NCBI GenBank assembly: GCA_001599755.1
Contig: BCHX01000005.1
Coordinates: 194,800 to 258,799, forward strand
Length of the DNA stretch: 64,000 nt
Direction of reading: 5' to 3'
Source: Gliomastix tumulicola
Taxonomy: Eukaryota; Ascomycota; Sordariomycetes; Hypocreales; Bionectriaceae
Shown here: piece after piece, positions 1 through 10,832 of the stretch
How the letters are laid out: each line of letters opens with the position of its first letter
Numbering within the stretch: the stretch's first letter is position 1
Position numbers and translations under genes: made by a program
Notes under the pieces: generated by a model
The model's database searches: none
Seen by the model: the letters and a program-made list of their open reading frames with translations, nothing else
Told to the model about the DNA's origin: nothing

Positions 1-178
1 AACAGCTACGCAGGACGCCAAGGAGTAATCCTCGAAAACGACACACGGGAGACCTTCGACGCAGGGGTAAAAACCTCCCCCCGGTCATCGTCGATAGGGA
101 TTGGGGGCTGGAGAGAGAAAAGTCTATCTGGTAAAGAACACAAAAAAGGTACAGACGCGCTCCGATCTTCGATCCCTC

Positions 179-1850
179 TCAGAGCCCGTTGCTCGCACAC
201 GAAAACACCCCAGCGACTGTCCCGGCCTCGTACTGGTCGATGATGCCCTGCACACTCACGTATGTGCCCAGAGTGAGGTACATGATGCCGATGAGGATGA
301 GGAGCGTGTTGAGGCCGACGCCGCTGTAGTCGAGGATGCCGGTGCGGCCCTTGCCGACCTTCCTGTCGGCGTTGCGCATGCGGAAGTAGGCGACGGCCCA
401 GAAGATGAAGCCGAACCAGCAGTTGAAGAGCGAGGACATGACGGACAGGACTAGACACACACACACGAGAGTCAGCATAAACAGGCAGAGGAAGAGAGAG
501 GAGGACAGGGGGCACTCACGGGATGAAAAGAACGGGATGACCTCAGCGATAATGAAGGACGCAATCCACGTCAGCAGCAGAATGCCAGACCACGAGAGCC
601 ATCCCACGACAGTGTGCTCGGCAAGATGCCTCGTGTTCTTGTACATGCGGAAGAAGATGAACCGCGCCGACACGGACGCGTACAGGGAGCCGACGAAGAT
701 GATTGTCGGGATCATGAAGCTGTACGAGACCTTCTTGAAGGTGTCCTCGAGGGCACCGAAGGCCGGCGCGGTGACGTACTGGCCGCCGGTGTAGGCGTAG
801 ATGATGGAGCCGACGAGACTGAAGGTGATGATCTCGGCGACGGTGCATGCCCAGAGGGCTTTAGGGAAATCACTACAGAGACAGTTAGTTAGCAAAAGGG
901 GGGGGAAGCCCGATTGATGTCGGGGCAAGGGAAACTCACCGAGGATCGCGCATCTCGGCGATGAAACTGGGCAGGGTCGTCTGACCGATGAATGTATAGC
1001 TCATGTTCATGAACGCAGCCATGCCAGTGACCAGCGTCGTGCTCTTGGGCGTCCATGCCAGGACAATGGGCTCTCCCTGCTCGGGGTACCCGGCCGGCTT
1101 GCCCTGCACACCAGCGAAGACGGTCGCCAGCAGAACAGACACGAAGGTGAAAAACGCCGAGAAGAATCCAAGCTTGGACAGCGCATTGAACGTCCTGGGC
1201 AGCGACCCGATCCAGCAGATGGCCGAGACGACGGCAGCAAACGCCACGGTCCGGCATCCGCCGATGTAATCAGCCTCGGTCATGGTGTTGAGATAGACGG
1301 CGCCGACGAGGACGTGCAGCGCCTGGATGAAGGTGTTGTTCAGCACGAACATGATGGCCGTCCACCACCACGCCCACTTCTTGCCGAACCAGATCATCTG
1401 CCCGACGTCGCACACGTCCCGCACCTCGGGATGGCGCAGGCAGAACTTCCAGACCACCAGGCTCGTGTACAGGACCAGACCCGCGCACACGACGGTGAGG
1501 ATGAGCCCCGGGACGAGGCCGAGCAGGCTGTACGACCAGGGAAAACTCATGATGGAGAGCACGATGTACTCGCTGAAGAGCAGCCCGGCCGTCTTCTGCC
1601 ACGAGCAGGTGCGGTACTGGATGCCATTGCCCTCCTCGGACGCGATCTGCTGGTTGAGGATGGCGGCGGCCGACGAGCCGTCATCAGACGTGTAGTCGGA
1701 ACGGAGCTTCTCGTCGATGGGCTCGATCCGCGGGCCGACGGCGACGTTGCGGCCGCCAAACATGGACGCCAGCAGCGTGGACTTTGCCCGTTGCGGCGCG
1801 CCGACGGGCTCGAGGTCGTTGCCGAGACCCTTCTGGTCGTGGTCGGACAT
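179..1850 (-). CDS. Neutral amino-acid permease, Mtr/AAAP family (three exons)
   Basis: Spliced as 1850-940, 872-520 and 450-179, giving 511 codons plus a TGA stop. Both introns (873-939 and 451-519) have GTGAGT donors and TAG acceptors, and the first has a GCTAAC branch point; the frame is kept across both. The protein has a polar cytosolic N-terminus of about 100 residues and then about eleven hydrophobic segments. The first carries the SFPWSYSLLGLVPG stretch typical of the fungal N amino-acid transport system (Neurospora mtr-like) proteins. The expected role is proton-coupled uptake of neutral amino acids across the plasma membrane. The start is the ATG of MSDHDQKG; the frame is open further upstream (MSYLQ, first codon at 1991), but that part is basic, lacks family character and is probably 5' leader. 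The gene looks intact. A secreted amino-acid oxidase lies 4 kb upstream. Confidence 0.88.
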
Positions 1851-3764
1851 GATGACGTGCGATCGGCTCCGGCTGACTGATACCAGAGAGTGTAGTGTGC
1901 CAAAGGGGACGTTTCTTCTCCTCCACGATCCGGTGCCACGGATCCTCGGTCTGTCGGTATTATATGCAGGACTGCACTGCAGGTAAGACAAACAAACACA
2001 AATGGATACTAGTTAGTACTCAACGGAAAGGGTGAGCAAGTGCAGGCTGCGATCAGGTGTGGGCGGAAAAGCTTGCGGGCAGCCCGTGGCACGCCGTATA
2101 TTATATGTTCAAGCCGAGCTCGTCATGCGGGTACGGCCAGCACGAGCTTTTTCCCCGTCGAAGGAATCCATCCATCCATCCATCCTTTCAGTTCACAGTT
2201 CAGTCCAATCGCGCCTGCTGGCACGTCGGCAGCACCGAGAGTGCCCAAAATCCGCAGGAGCATCGAAGCGACAGTCCATGCCAAGCTACGCGGCTCCTGC
2301 CCAGCCAGCTTTCTGCTCCCAGCAGCACAAAACCCCAGAGGGCCTGTGAAATACGGAGCACTCCTCTCTCGGGAGGCCGCCAAGGCGTCATGGCAACTCT
2401 CGATCACGCAATCAGACCAATCAGGGCCTGTGGTTGGTCAGTCCCGCCGCCATAACGTAAATCGGAAGTTCGGAACGATCGCCAAGTCGAGCGTTTCGAC
2501 GGCCGCTAAGCCAGTTAGTTGGTGATGCTTGGTGCTAGAGCGTTAACATCATTCCTCGTCGGCTGCACCACCAGCATCGCCGGTTCTTAACAGTGTGAAA
2601 GCAGAGACATGCCCGCCAGTAGCAGTAGCGCGGAAATAAGGGATGATGCCTCAGTGGCGTGGCTCGTTCAGGGCCTGGCCGAAGTTTTTCAGTGAGTCCG
2701 CACACGCGGAAGAGTCGCATGCGGCGAAGCGGGACAGCGTGTGAAGCATAAATTCAAGCCTAATACGGTCAGATCTGGTCAGACTGCGGCCAGTTTCAGT
2801 CAGACAGAAAGAAGCATTCCATTGCCTCATCCCGAGAATCGAGCGTACCAGGCAGGTGCCCGGGATTATTGAACACTCCAGGCTTGTTCTCCTCTTCGTC
2901 ATCTGTTGTGCGCTGAGACGCTACCCTGTACCTTTGGGTGGCGTCAACGTTGAATGAGTGTTCGACCTGCCCAAATTGAGCAAATATCAATATGAGACTG
3001 GTAACGGCAGTATCGGCACGTGTAGGACAAGCTAGGGGATGCCTAAATCAAGTTGTTCCAGAATAGAGGTGGGCTGGTTAAAGCTTGCTGGTGTCCACGG
3101 AGATCTACTCACTCATGGGGGAGTCATGAGCCATCTCAAAAATAGCTAGCGTTGACGTAAATGCTGCATCAAGAATCCGATCTGGCGTGGTTTCTCTTGA
3201 GTGACGAGCATCACCCATGGGATTGCGCCATACACTATTATCGAATCCTTCATATTATTGTGTTGTACCACTGCCAGGCGCGATTCAACGGTGGGAATGA
3301 CCGTGGGGGAGATTTCACACGCTGGGAAGGGTGACTTTGGTGCGGTTTGTGGATCTCAGATGAGGTGGGTGATGAGACTCGGATGTCGGTGTCTTGAATT
3401 GGATTGTACGGCATCTTTCGCACACCTGTTAACGTAAATCCGTGTCTAATTGTAGAAATTGAAGCCCGGTGTGTCCTATTATCTAGCCATATGTCATGTT
3501 CTATAGCCCAGGAGTAGCAATGATATCTGTATGATGTACTTTCTCTGCTGCCGTTTGATCCCACTGGCTCTACCGAGACTCCTTGTCCGAAGAGAATTCA
3601 AACTGCTACTATGTATCCTCGTCGATGTCTGGTGCGTCTACTCGTTGTAGAACACCCGTTACTTACGTAGTGAGCTGATATCATGTTTGTTGAATTCGTC
3701 ACGTTCCCTGGACCGGAATGCCACCCTTGCTCTTCAGCTGTTCCAAGGGTTTAGGGTCTCCAGC
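1851..3764. other. Intergenic region, no gene recognised
   Basis: This is the promoter side of the permease (1851 to about 2600) and the 3' side of the unrecognised gene ending at 3765. It holds a short CATC microsatellite at about 2166-2185. The open frames here are short, mutually overlapping and compositionally unconvincing. No tRNA or transposon motif was seen. Confidence 0.5.
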
Positions 3765-5185
3765 TCAGGGTGCCCTTCTCGTCGAGTAAGTCTGCCTCGC
3801 ATTCGCCTTGGTCTTCGCAGGAGTGTTCTGTCTAGCGCTGCGACCTTTGGATTTCCTCCTAGCATCTCTGCCGGAGCGGCTCGGTGTGGCCCTTTGCCTC
3901 TTCGTCAGGGGAGCATCAGAGTCGTCCTGCGAGCCATCTGAACACTCATGGACTGACTCATCCGTCGAGCCGTCTGAGGCAGGCCGGTATGCATCTTCAT
4001 TCGAGCCGGCCGATCCCGACCCCGACTCATCCTCTGACGTTGCACCGTTGCTCTGACTTGTTGGCCTGGTCGTGTCCATTCGTTCCCGAGGGCGCTTGCG
4101 TGTCCCTCTCGCTCCTTCTTGTCCATTCATAGTCTCTGTAGAGGCGACGGAAGGCTGTCTGGTTGCCATATGCCGATCGAGCTCTCGGTTGGTAAGTTCG
4201 AAGGCATACGTGATCAAAGACGGTAGCGGAGCTTTCGCAAGCTCTCCCCATCTGCATATGGCGCAGAATGTGTCAAGGAACGGCCAGTACAGTCCAACCG
4301 GCACATCGTTTTCCAACCGCTGGATTCCCTTCGAGAAGCGTAGAATCGACGTTTGGGTAATCTAACAAGGATCGCTCCCAGAGAACGTCTGTGAAGAAAC
4401 AACAAAGGTCAGCCAATGAGTGGGATAGGAGGGGTGTGGCAACTGACTTTGATAGCTCTCTCAAGGGCCTCAGCATCGTCAAAGCCTTGGGGATCCTCGA
4501 ATAGGTCTCGTAGTAGTCCAGCGAGACTCCCCTTGTCCCCATCTCTGCGTAAGTCGACGACAGTAAGGCTCTGATTCTCAAGCTCTTCCCCCGACAGGAC
4601 ACTGTCTTCCTTGTCACGATATTCCGTTGCGCAGTCCTGACCCATGTGCGTCGTGTGATAGTCGTTCTTGAACCTTTTCAGCGCTGACGACTAAGCCTGC
4701 TAGGAGCTACGCCACTGTGTCTTGTTGTCGCATTTTTCGTCCACAAACTCTTGGTACCAGCAAATCCTCTGGGACGCGGTGGCATCTCCAGCAATGCTCT
4801 GAGCGACGCAAAGGCCCCGTTCCTTCCGTTTCAGAACATACAGAGATGTTTTTGACCGGTGGTGCAGAGGCGACATCACGATATAGCGCGCCCCAGCCCG
4901 AGTCGCGACAGTGCCCTCCGCTTTGGCCGACTCGAGGGCACCTGAAGACAGATACTCCCCCACGACGGCGGCAAGGGTATTGGGCGGTGCCTTCTCTGTG
5001 CCGCGCTCCTGGGTGCTCCAAGCTACACTAGGCTCGGTGTGATCGGAGAGCTCAAGAGTCGTAGGATCGGCGGGTGTTTGGTTGAATTTTCGGACTCGGA
5101 TGACGAGGTGCTTGATGCGACCGTCGAGTTTCGTTCCGTAGTCCCACCCGTGGGCATTATACGCGAAATCCTCGCTCTGGGACAT
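3765..5185 (-). pseudogene. Unrecognised protein gene with two in-frame TAG codons (pseudogene or unusual intron)
   Basis: The frame runs from the ATG of MSQSEDF (5183-5185) to 4448, across an intron at 4362-4447 (GTCAGT donor, TTGTTAG acceptor, phase 0), to the TGA at 3765. The N-terminal half reads as real protein (WDYGTKLDGRIKHLVIRVR). The middle is acidic and the C-terminal 120 residues are low-complexity, rich in D, S, E, K and R, ending in a basic tail that suggests a nuclear protein. Around 4700 the same frame meets two TAG codons close together (RSS-stop-QA-stop-SSALKRF) and then continues with good coding character. Both could be CAG codons changed by C-to-T. Alternatively, a 54 bp phase-0 intron with a weak GTGGAC donor could remove them. 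An upstream ATG at 5341 is in frame but adds a P/S-rich stretch that looks like leader. I do not recognise the family. Confidence 0.5.
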
Positions 5186-5341
5186 CGCTGCTGGAGGCGA
5201 GGGGACTTGGGAGGCTGAGCGACGAGTCTTCGGACTAGGAGCAAAACTTGGCGTGTGCGCAAGTCTCAGAGAGTTAGCAGATAAAGGCCTGAGAAGATCA
5301 AACAAGCTGATACGAGACTTCAAGCAGTGAGCGCCCTCCAT

Positions 5342-5845
5342 GTCACGATGAACGTGGAGTTGGGGTTTGCAAAAACCCCAGTACAATAATGCTGATTGAA
5401 GAGGTAAGGTAGGTAGGTAGGTAGGTAGAGAGAAAAAAAAGGTGGGTGGAGGAAAGTAATAATAAGGATAATAAAAACTCTTTCATGGATGTAAGGCGTG
5501 TGGTTGCCCTCTATATCGCTGTGCGAGTTTCATGGCAGAGCGGTTTCAAGATACCACTTCTCCAAGAAACTTCTGCTCAGGTTTAAGCTGTGCACTAGGC
5601 GTGAAATCCGTGCTTGAGTTTGAATTCCTGATAACCTGAAAATATGATAAAAAGGCGAGATTATCCAGCACTAGTCCTGAAAAGGGACGGAATGGCAGCT
5701 GTTTGCTTGCGTTATTTGTATTCGTATTGTTCTGATATTTCGGTAGACTAATGTCGTGCTCAGGTACGGAACATGGACGCTGGCCGTAGTATGATTAGCC
5801 TGCGAATCTGCCACCACCGTTCATCTGGTTACCATGTAGGCTTCT
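5342..5845. repeat. Intergenic spacer with GTAG microsatellite
   Basis: This lies between the unrecognised gene, which points left, and the 3' end of the oxidase gene. A (GTAG)n tract sits at about 5403-5430, followed by a purine-rich run. No coding evidence was seen. Confidence 0.6.
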
Positions 5846-7974
5846 CTACACCTCAATCCATCTAGCCATCCAAGTGTTGGTGATCTGCTTGGCCTCATCC
5901 ACAAGGCCCAGATCCAGAAGCAGCTGTACAGTCCCTCTGGTAGCGCTCTCAAGCGCGCTGAAGATCCACGTGTGCGTGAACGTCGCCGCCTCGCCGATGA
6001 ACACCGTGTTGAACTCGGTCTGATAGAAGGCCGGCAGGTACAGATGCTGCTGCGAGAAGATCTGCATCGTGAACGCGCCAGCGTGGTGCTCGTCCTGCTC
6101 CCAGCACTGGCGGGCGTAGTTGCCGGTCCAGTTCTCCTCCACCACGTCGCCGTGGATTTCAGTGAGAGCCCTCTTGATGTAGGCCATGTGCTCCTCCTCG
6201 GGCATCGCACAGGCAACGGTGGCCTCGTAGTCAGAGATGTAGGAGGCCAGCATCGTGCCGGGGCCCGTGTCGTTCAGGTGCCAGGAGGGATAGCACACCT
6301 GGCCGAGCTGCGGGCTGGTGATCCTCGTGCAGCCGCCGAAGATGGGCTTCTCGAGGTGCTCCCAGAAGCGGGTCTTGAACTGAACAGCCACCTTGCAAGC
6401 GTTTGCGAACAGAGTCCTGTCGATGCTTCGCTTGAGGAGGCTCGAGTATCGCGGCATCTTCCAGAACTTCATCAGGTTGAGCGGGACGCTGTTGAGGACG
6501 TAGTCGAAGTTATCAATGCTGTCCGGTGTCGAGAACGGCTCAGAGCCGGTGGGCTTCCAAGAGACGGAAAGAGTCTTGTTGCACTTGTTGTAATGGAGGC
6601 CGTTCACCTTTGCACCGTACTGGATCCTGTCCTTGATGTGAGGCTCGAAAGCGGCAGGGAGCCGGCTTAGGCCACCTCTGATCGTTACCCACTTGCTGGC
6701 GAGGAAGTAGATCGTCTCGTACTCCCACATGGGCCAGTAGTTCTGGGATGGAGTGACCTCGTCGGTGGTGTTGAGATCAGTCTTGATGACATCACGAAGG
6801 TACGAAACCTCGGAATAGTCAAACATGCCGTCCTCCTTAGCCTGCTTGTAAGCAGAGAAAATATTGGTGGCGTACATCCGAATACGCCCTGCATCCAGGC
6901 CCTTGAAGTCATCAAGCGCCTGGATAGCCTCCTCCGCAGCCGTATCGTTGTTATACACTGTCGGATTGTAGTACGCCGGATCTGTAGCCACCTCAGTCTT
7001 GCTGGGAAACGTCCCATCTGGACGTCGGAACGGAGAGTCGACCGGGGTGTTGGGGGAGCTCTGGATCCAGTCCCAGAACTTGACCTGGAGCTCGTCGTTG
7101 CCAGCGTTGAGCTCGTTGAGAACGTCGGCTAGCTGAAAGATCATGCGTTGGTCCATGATGGGGAACGTCTCATTGGTCTCCGAGTCTGTGATTTCGAACG
7201 GGAAGCGCATGGGCCCAAGCTCGTGATATTGACCTTCTTCAGGGGAAGTACCGTTCAGATATACTGTCCTGATACGGCCCCCAACGCGCTCGGATGACTC
7301 TAGGATCTTCCAGTTGTGAATGCCAACAGAGTCCAGCATCAGCTACAACGAATGATTAGCATCAAAGTCAATGTACATCCAGTGAGCATCACCGGGCTTA
7401 CAGATGACATCAGGCCAGAAATGCCTCCACCCAGGATTCCAAAGGACTTGCTCTTGGCCGCGGCAACAAAGGCTTCATCAGGCTGCTTCTGCTGCAGATA
7501 GGCCACGCCGTTGAACCACTTGCTGTCGTCTCCTGCCACATCCGCAAAGGACTTCTTCTCGCTACGACGAGCCATACGCTTAGTAACGAGAAGCTCCTCA
7601 GACCGTCCAACAAGCTCCCCGTCCAGGAACGCATGCAGACACCCGCTGGACATGACAGACGGCGTCAACCAGACAAATTTGGTAGGCCGCCTATCCTCGT
7701 GGTCAATATGGCGAGCGGCTAGAGGGTGGCCGCCGACATGCGTAGAACCGATGAGCTGCTTGGCATCTGAGACGAGGGCGTCGATGCATGAGCCGTATGT
7801 CAGAGCCAGCTCACCGTCGACGTCGCCGGAGTACTCAACGACGATATTATGGGCGCTCTCCGGACTAACTTGTCCAAGGGAAGCGAAGGTCACTGAGGGT
7901 TGAGAGAGGGGCGTTGCCTCTGACAGCAATGCCAGGCTCCCCGCAAAGGGCAAGAGACTGAGGAAGTGCCGCAT
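5846..7974 (-). CDS. Secreted flavin L-amino-acid oxidase
   Basis: Two exons, 7974-7402 and 7342-5846, are joined over a 59 bp intron (GTAAGC donor, TTGTAG acceptor, phase 0), giving 689 residues. The first 20 or so residues (MRHFLSLLPFAGSLALL) form a signal peptide, followed by a pro-region of about 160 residues as in other fungal LAAOs. The FAD dinucleotide-binding loop ILGGGISGL lies at about 180-188, followed by the adenosine-side motif LESSERVGGRIRT. The C-terminal flavin and substrate signature (GEAATFTHTWIFSALESATRG) lies close to the end, as expected for the amine-oxidase fold. Several NxT/S sites fit an extracellular glycoprotein. It oxidatively deaminates L-amino acids to keto acids, ammonia and hydrogen peroxide, for nitrogen scavenging or antagonism. 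The intron splits the gene just after the FAD loop. The gene looks intact. Substrate range cannot be read from sequence. Confidence 0.9.
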
Positions 7975-8988
7975 GGTCGGATTGTCGTGCCTTTGTCTGC
8001 CCGTTCAGAGAGGCGACTCAAACACCAGGACACCCCTCCCTCCTGCACTCTCATAACGGACCAGTCCATTTTATAGATCGTTCTTGTGTGTTTTCATGTC
8101 GTGGGATGTGTTCGTAAGATGAATTCTTATCTGCATGCCAAGTCCTTTTAGCGCAGTGGAAGCCGTGCTAGTCGTGAACTCGGGGGGGCCTCCCGACGCA
8201 GCGCCCTTCACTAACGGCGTTGTCCCACCCACACATTGTCGTTTACAACTTCCCCGTCGATTTATGCTTATCGTAAGCTTCTTTAGAGTTGGAAACTATT
8301 CGCATATCGTGCGTGTTCGAACGAAACGGCCAGGAATTGTCGGGGTTTCGTTTGATGGGGGAATCTGAAATAGACACCAATCGGCATCCCCTGAAATTCT
8401 TAGTCACAGACTGCCGCTAACTGGCGGACCTTGATGGGCGACTGTAATTCCCGCACAGAAACTGCGAATGACTGCCGCTCTGTCTGTCGGTGTAGTTCAA
8501 CGAGCTGAACCGGGCCGGTCCCTATTCTTCACATCCGGTTCGTCCAGGAGGAGGGAAAAAGATACGGCAGTCAAGTGCGGGTTTCTAGCCTTTGGTGCAT
8601 CTCCCACGCCAACTCCTTCCTTGTGAACCGGACTACCGGTGTCGGACCGAGGTGGGCTTGCGGGGGACGGCGGAGGGAGGGACGGGCTCTGTAGGCAAGG
8701 GTCCTGATAAGCACAGTGAGACCAATTGGCTCGGTGAAACTTCTCACGCCGAAGCTGGTATCGAGAATCTTCATGTAGGGAATATCGGTGCTTGTAAGCC
8801 AGTGGAGGGCTCCACCTGTCATGACATCTCGGTCCGATCTTTCGATAACCGATGCGTCGTCAGGTAGACACGATGAGATAACAGTTGATAGGAGTGATTC
8901 GTGACTAATGAGATGTAAGACCGTTGATGTTAGTCGAGCCGCTGCCATAGACGTCGCGCCTCTGTATCCTGGGCTTTCCCTCTCTGCT
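7975..8988. other. Intergenic region upstream of the oxidase gene
   Basis: About 1 kb with the oxidase promoter at its left side. A 125-codon minus-strand frame (8571-8948) shows no recognisable domain and I do not call it a gene. Nothing else was seen. Confidence 0.5.
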
Positions 8989-9150
8989 TGTGTGTATATA
9001 TGTGTGTATGTGTGCGTGCGTGTGCGCGTGTCTCGACCGGGTCTGTGGGGGTTCTTTTAACCGGTCCATTCAATCTGGCTGTTTCAATCGGATCTGCAGG
9101 GGGTCTTTCCATCAGGCCTGCAAAGACGCGTTCAATCGGGTCTGTGATGC
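8989..9150. repeat. GT-rich microsatellite followed by imperfect ~50 bp tandem units
   Basis: A TG/CG-alternating tract (about 8989-9030) is followed by three imperfect copies of a unit around AATCGGRTCTG, near 9034, 9085 and 9132. The first two also share a GGGGKTCTTT tail. The units lie 3' of the small membrane-protein gene. Confidence 0.6.
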
Positions 9151-9471
9151 TTATCTCCTTTCCTCTTCCCATCGTAGGGCGGCGGCGCCTCGCCGAGCTC
9201 GTTAAGGCCCTCGACGATCCTCGTGCCGCTCCAGGGAGCCCCATCGGTTGCCGACTCGGCGGGATCTTCGTGGTTCGATCGGGTCATCTATCATCGGAGG
9301 GCCGTGACCTTGTGGCCACTGGTTGTTCCTGAGGGCACTCATTCGCAGCTGACGACGGCGGGTGTAGAGACCCGAGGCAATAAAGATGGCGATGACAAGG
9401 CAGACCAGTGGGAAGATGGCATAGGCAAACGCCTCGTCCATGAGGGACCAACCAGCGTCCCCGTCCGGCAT
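9151..9471 (-). CDS. Small single-pass membrane protein, C-terminal frame shifted
   Basis: From the ATG at 9469-9471 (MPDGDAGWSLMDEAF) the frame encodes one clear membrane segment (FAYAIFPLVCLVIAIFIASG) followed by a basic YTRRRQLRM stop-transfer stretch. The direct frame ends at 9202 in a basic tail. Shifted by one base at about 9212, another frame reads EGLNELGEAPPPYDGKRKG and stops near 9150. The GLNELGEAPPPY ending is common in small fungal membrane proteins and contains a PPPY late-domain-like motif, so this is probably the ancestral C-terminus. Either an unrecognised intron or a one-base indel separates the two. It probably encodes a small type I/III membrane protein of unknown function. 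Confidence 0.5.
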
Positions 9472-9770
9472 GGTGAATGGGTCCTCTCGGCGAGGGTGCT
9501 CGTGTGATGTTACCCGAGGGTTCACAGACAGTCAGGTCTGCGAGGGCTCTGCCTCCAAAGGAGTTCAGTAGGCTGGGATGCTTGGGAGACGGAGGTGGCT
9601 ATACCGTTTACCTTCATCTGGAAGATGTCCTTCCTGACTCTGGCCAGCTGGTATCTGACTATCTCCGCTCGGGTCGTTGCTCGATCCCGTAGGAGGCTCG
9701 CCGGTGGTCTGACTGTGAGACGCGTCGCTGGCAGAGCCGGCAACGTCGCCTCCCGAAAAATCAAAAAATC
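9472..9770. other. Spacer between membrane-protein gene and rDNA fragment
   Basis: About 300 bp. The last 40 or so bases before 9771 (ending AAAAAATCAAAA) resemble the 3' end of a fungal ITS1, so the rDNA insertion may begin slightly before the 5.8S match. No gene was seen. Confidence 0.4.
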
Positions 9771-9920
9771 AAAACTTTCAACAACGGATCTCTTGGCTCC
9801 AGCATCGATGAAGAACGCGGCGAAATGCGATAAGTAATGCGAATTGCAGAATTCTGGCGGGCATGGCTGTCTGAGCGTTGTTTCGACCCTCGCTCCCGGC
9901 TTCTGTACAGAGGGAATGAT
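9771..9920 (+). rRNA. Truncated 5.8S rDNA fragment with internal deletion (rRNA pseudogene)
   Basis: The sequence starting AACTTTCAACAACGGATCTC is the conserved 5' end of fungal 5.8S rRNA and continues through GATGAAGAACGCGGCGAAAT and GCGATAAGTAATGCG to GAATTGCAGAATTC at about 9854. It then jumps directly to TGGCGGGCATGGCTGTCTGAGCG, which in a normal 5.8S gene lies roughly 57 bases further on. The block in between (GTGAATCATCGAATC...) is missing, and the junction falls on a repeated ATTC. Several further substitutions occur (GCTCCAGCATCG for the usual GTTCTGGCATCG). The following 30 or so bases look like the start of ITS2. No 18S or 28S sequence is adjacent. This is a dispersed, non-functional rDNA copy, not part of the tandem array. 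Confidence 0.85.
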
Positions 9921-10149
9921 GTTTTTCCGGCAGCTTTGTCGGTGCACCTGCATCGTCTGCCTGGCCGCGTCAGCTGCCCCATTCTCACACCTTGGAGGGC
10001 AGGAGCTACTGCTGTTCACGACAGCCTTCCTCAGGGCTGTGGACGCAAGCCATGGCTGTCAAGGGATCATTCGAAGTCTCTCTGTATCTGGGGACATATG
10101 GTTGAGAGCAACTGAAAAAAGCGAGTTGGCGAGCTGGGCCAAAGAATTC

Positions 10150-10560
10150 GCGGTCCAGGACCGCTCCCATGCAAAAAGCGACCAGTGGCCCAAATTGGGT
10201 CCGTGTCCAGGCTGGCGAATGGGAGCGCATCGACGCTGAGGCAGCTGACCTTTCAAGGGGCTTGCCCCGAATGGAAAGAGTTTGAGGCCACCTCGGGTGG
10301 TTGGTGATAAACTGGGGCGATGGGAGGAAGCACCAGTTAGGCATAAGACAGACCAGCGGGAAGCTGGGCCGTCATTGGTCAGGCGTGACCCATACGAATG
10401 GCAAGACACCGGGCTGGCTTGCGCATACAAGAGGGACTCTTTTTCTGAGAAGAGCGGTTGGGAAACCTACTCCTGTAAAAATCTCTTTTTACGCATATGC
10501 TCTTTGCGAAAAACAAAACCATCGAAAGACATCGAATCACAGCGAACAAGGTGAGCCTCT
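10150..10560 (+). repeat. Duplicated promoter/leader sequence, copy A
   Basis: Non-coding stretch upstream of the small coiled-coil gene at 10833. It shares ordered blocks with 11985-12400: GTGGCCCAAATTGGG near 10186, ACTGGGGCGAYRGG then GAAGCACCAGT near 10310-10342, ATTGG boxes, GGCAAGACAC near 10400, a G/C-poor TTTTTACGCAT block, and finally a GTGAGC splice-donor-like site at 10551. This order suggests a shared promoter plus untranslated first exon, with an intron running toward the ATG at 10833. The two copies have diverged substantially between the blocks. Confidence 0.5.
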
Positions 10561-10832
10561 GCTTGTGTACGCGGCGGTGTGTCCCACTGCTCGGCTATTC
10601 CCAGCGGTAGTCATGTGACCTGGCGTCACTGTTTGTTTGTTGACACGGAACGTGGTTGGCGCGGTGGTTGGATTGGATCCACTGGCAATTCTGACGTCGA
10701 CTTGGTTCGACTCCTCTTTTAGTATCTCCCCTTTTCTGCACGGCGGTGCAGCAACGAAACCAGGAGGTTTTCTTTTCCGACAGGATCTTTCGTTTACGGT
10801 CGACCGATCGAGCAATACACGGAGTGTACGAC

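Noticed and set aside
2040..2525. Overlapping plus- and minus-strand frames upstream of the permease
   Set aside because: All three overlapping frames look alike, with no splice signals or domains. Most likely promoter sequence.
8571..8948. Minus-strand 125-codon frame
   Set aside because: No ATG context, no family feature and unremarkable composition.
9720..9770. Complete ITS1 upstream of the 5.8S fragment
   Set aside because: Only the last few dozen bases look ITS-like, and I could not follow the similarity further left.
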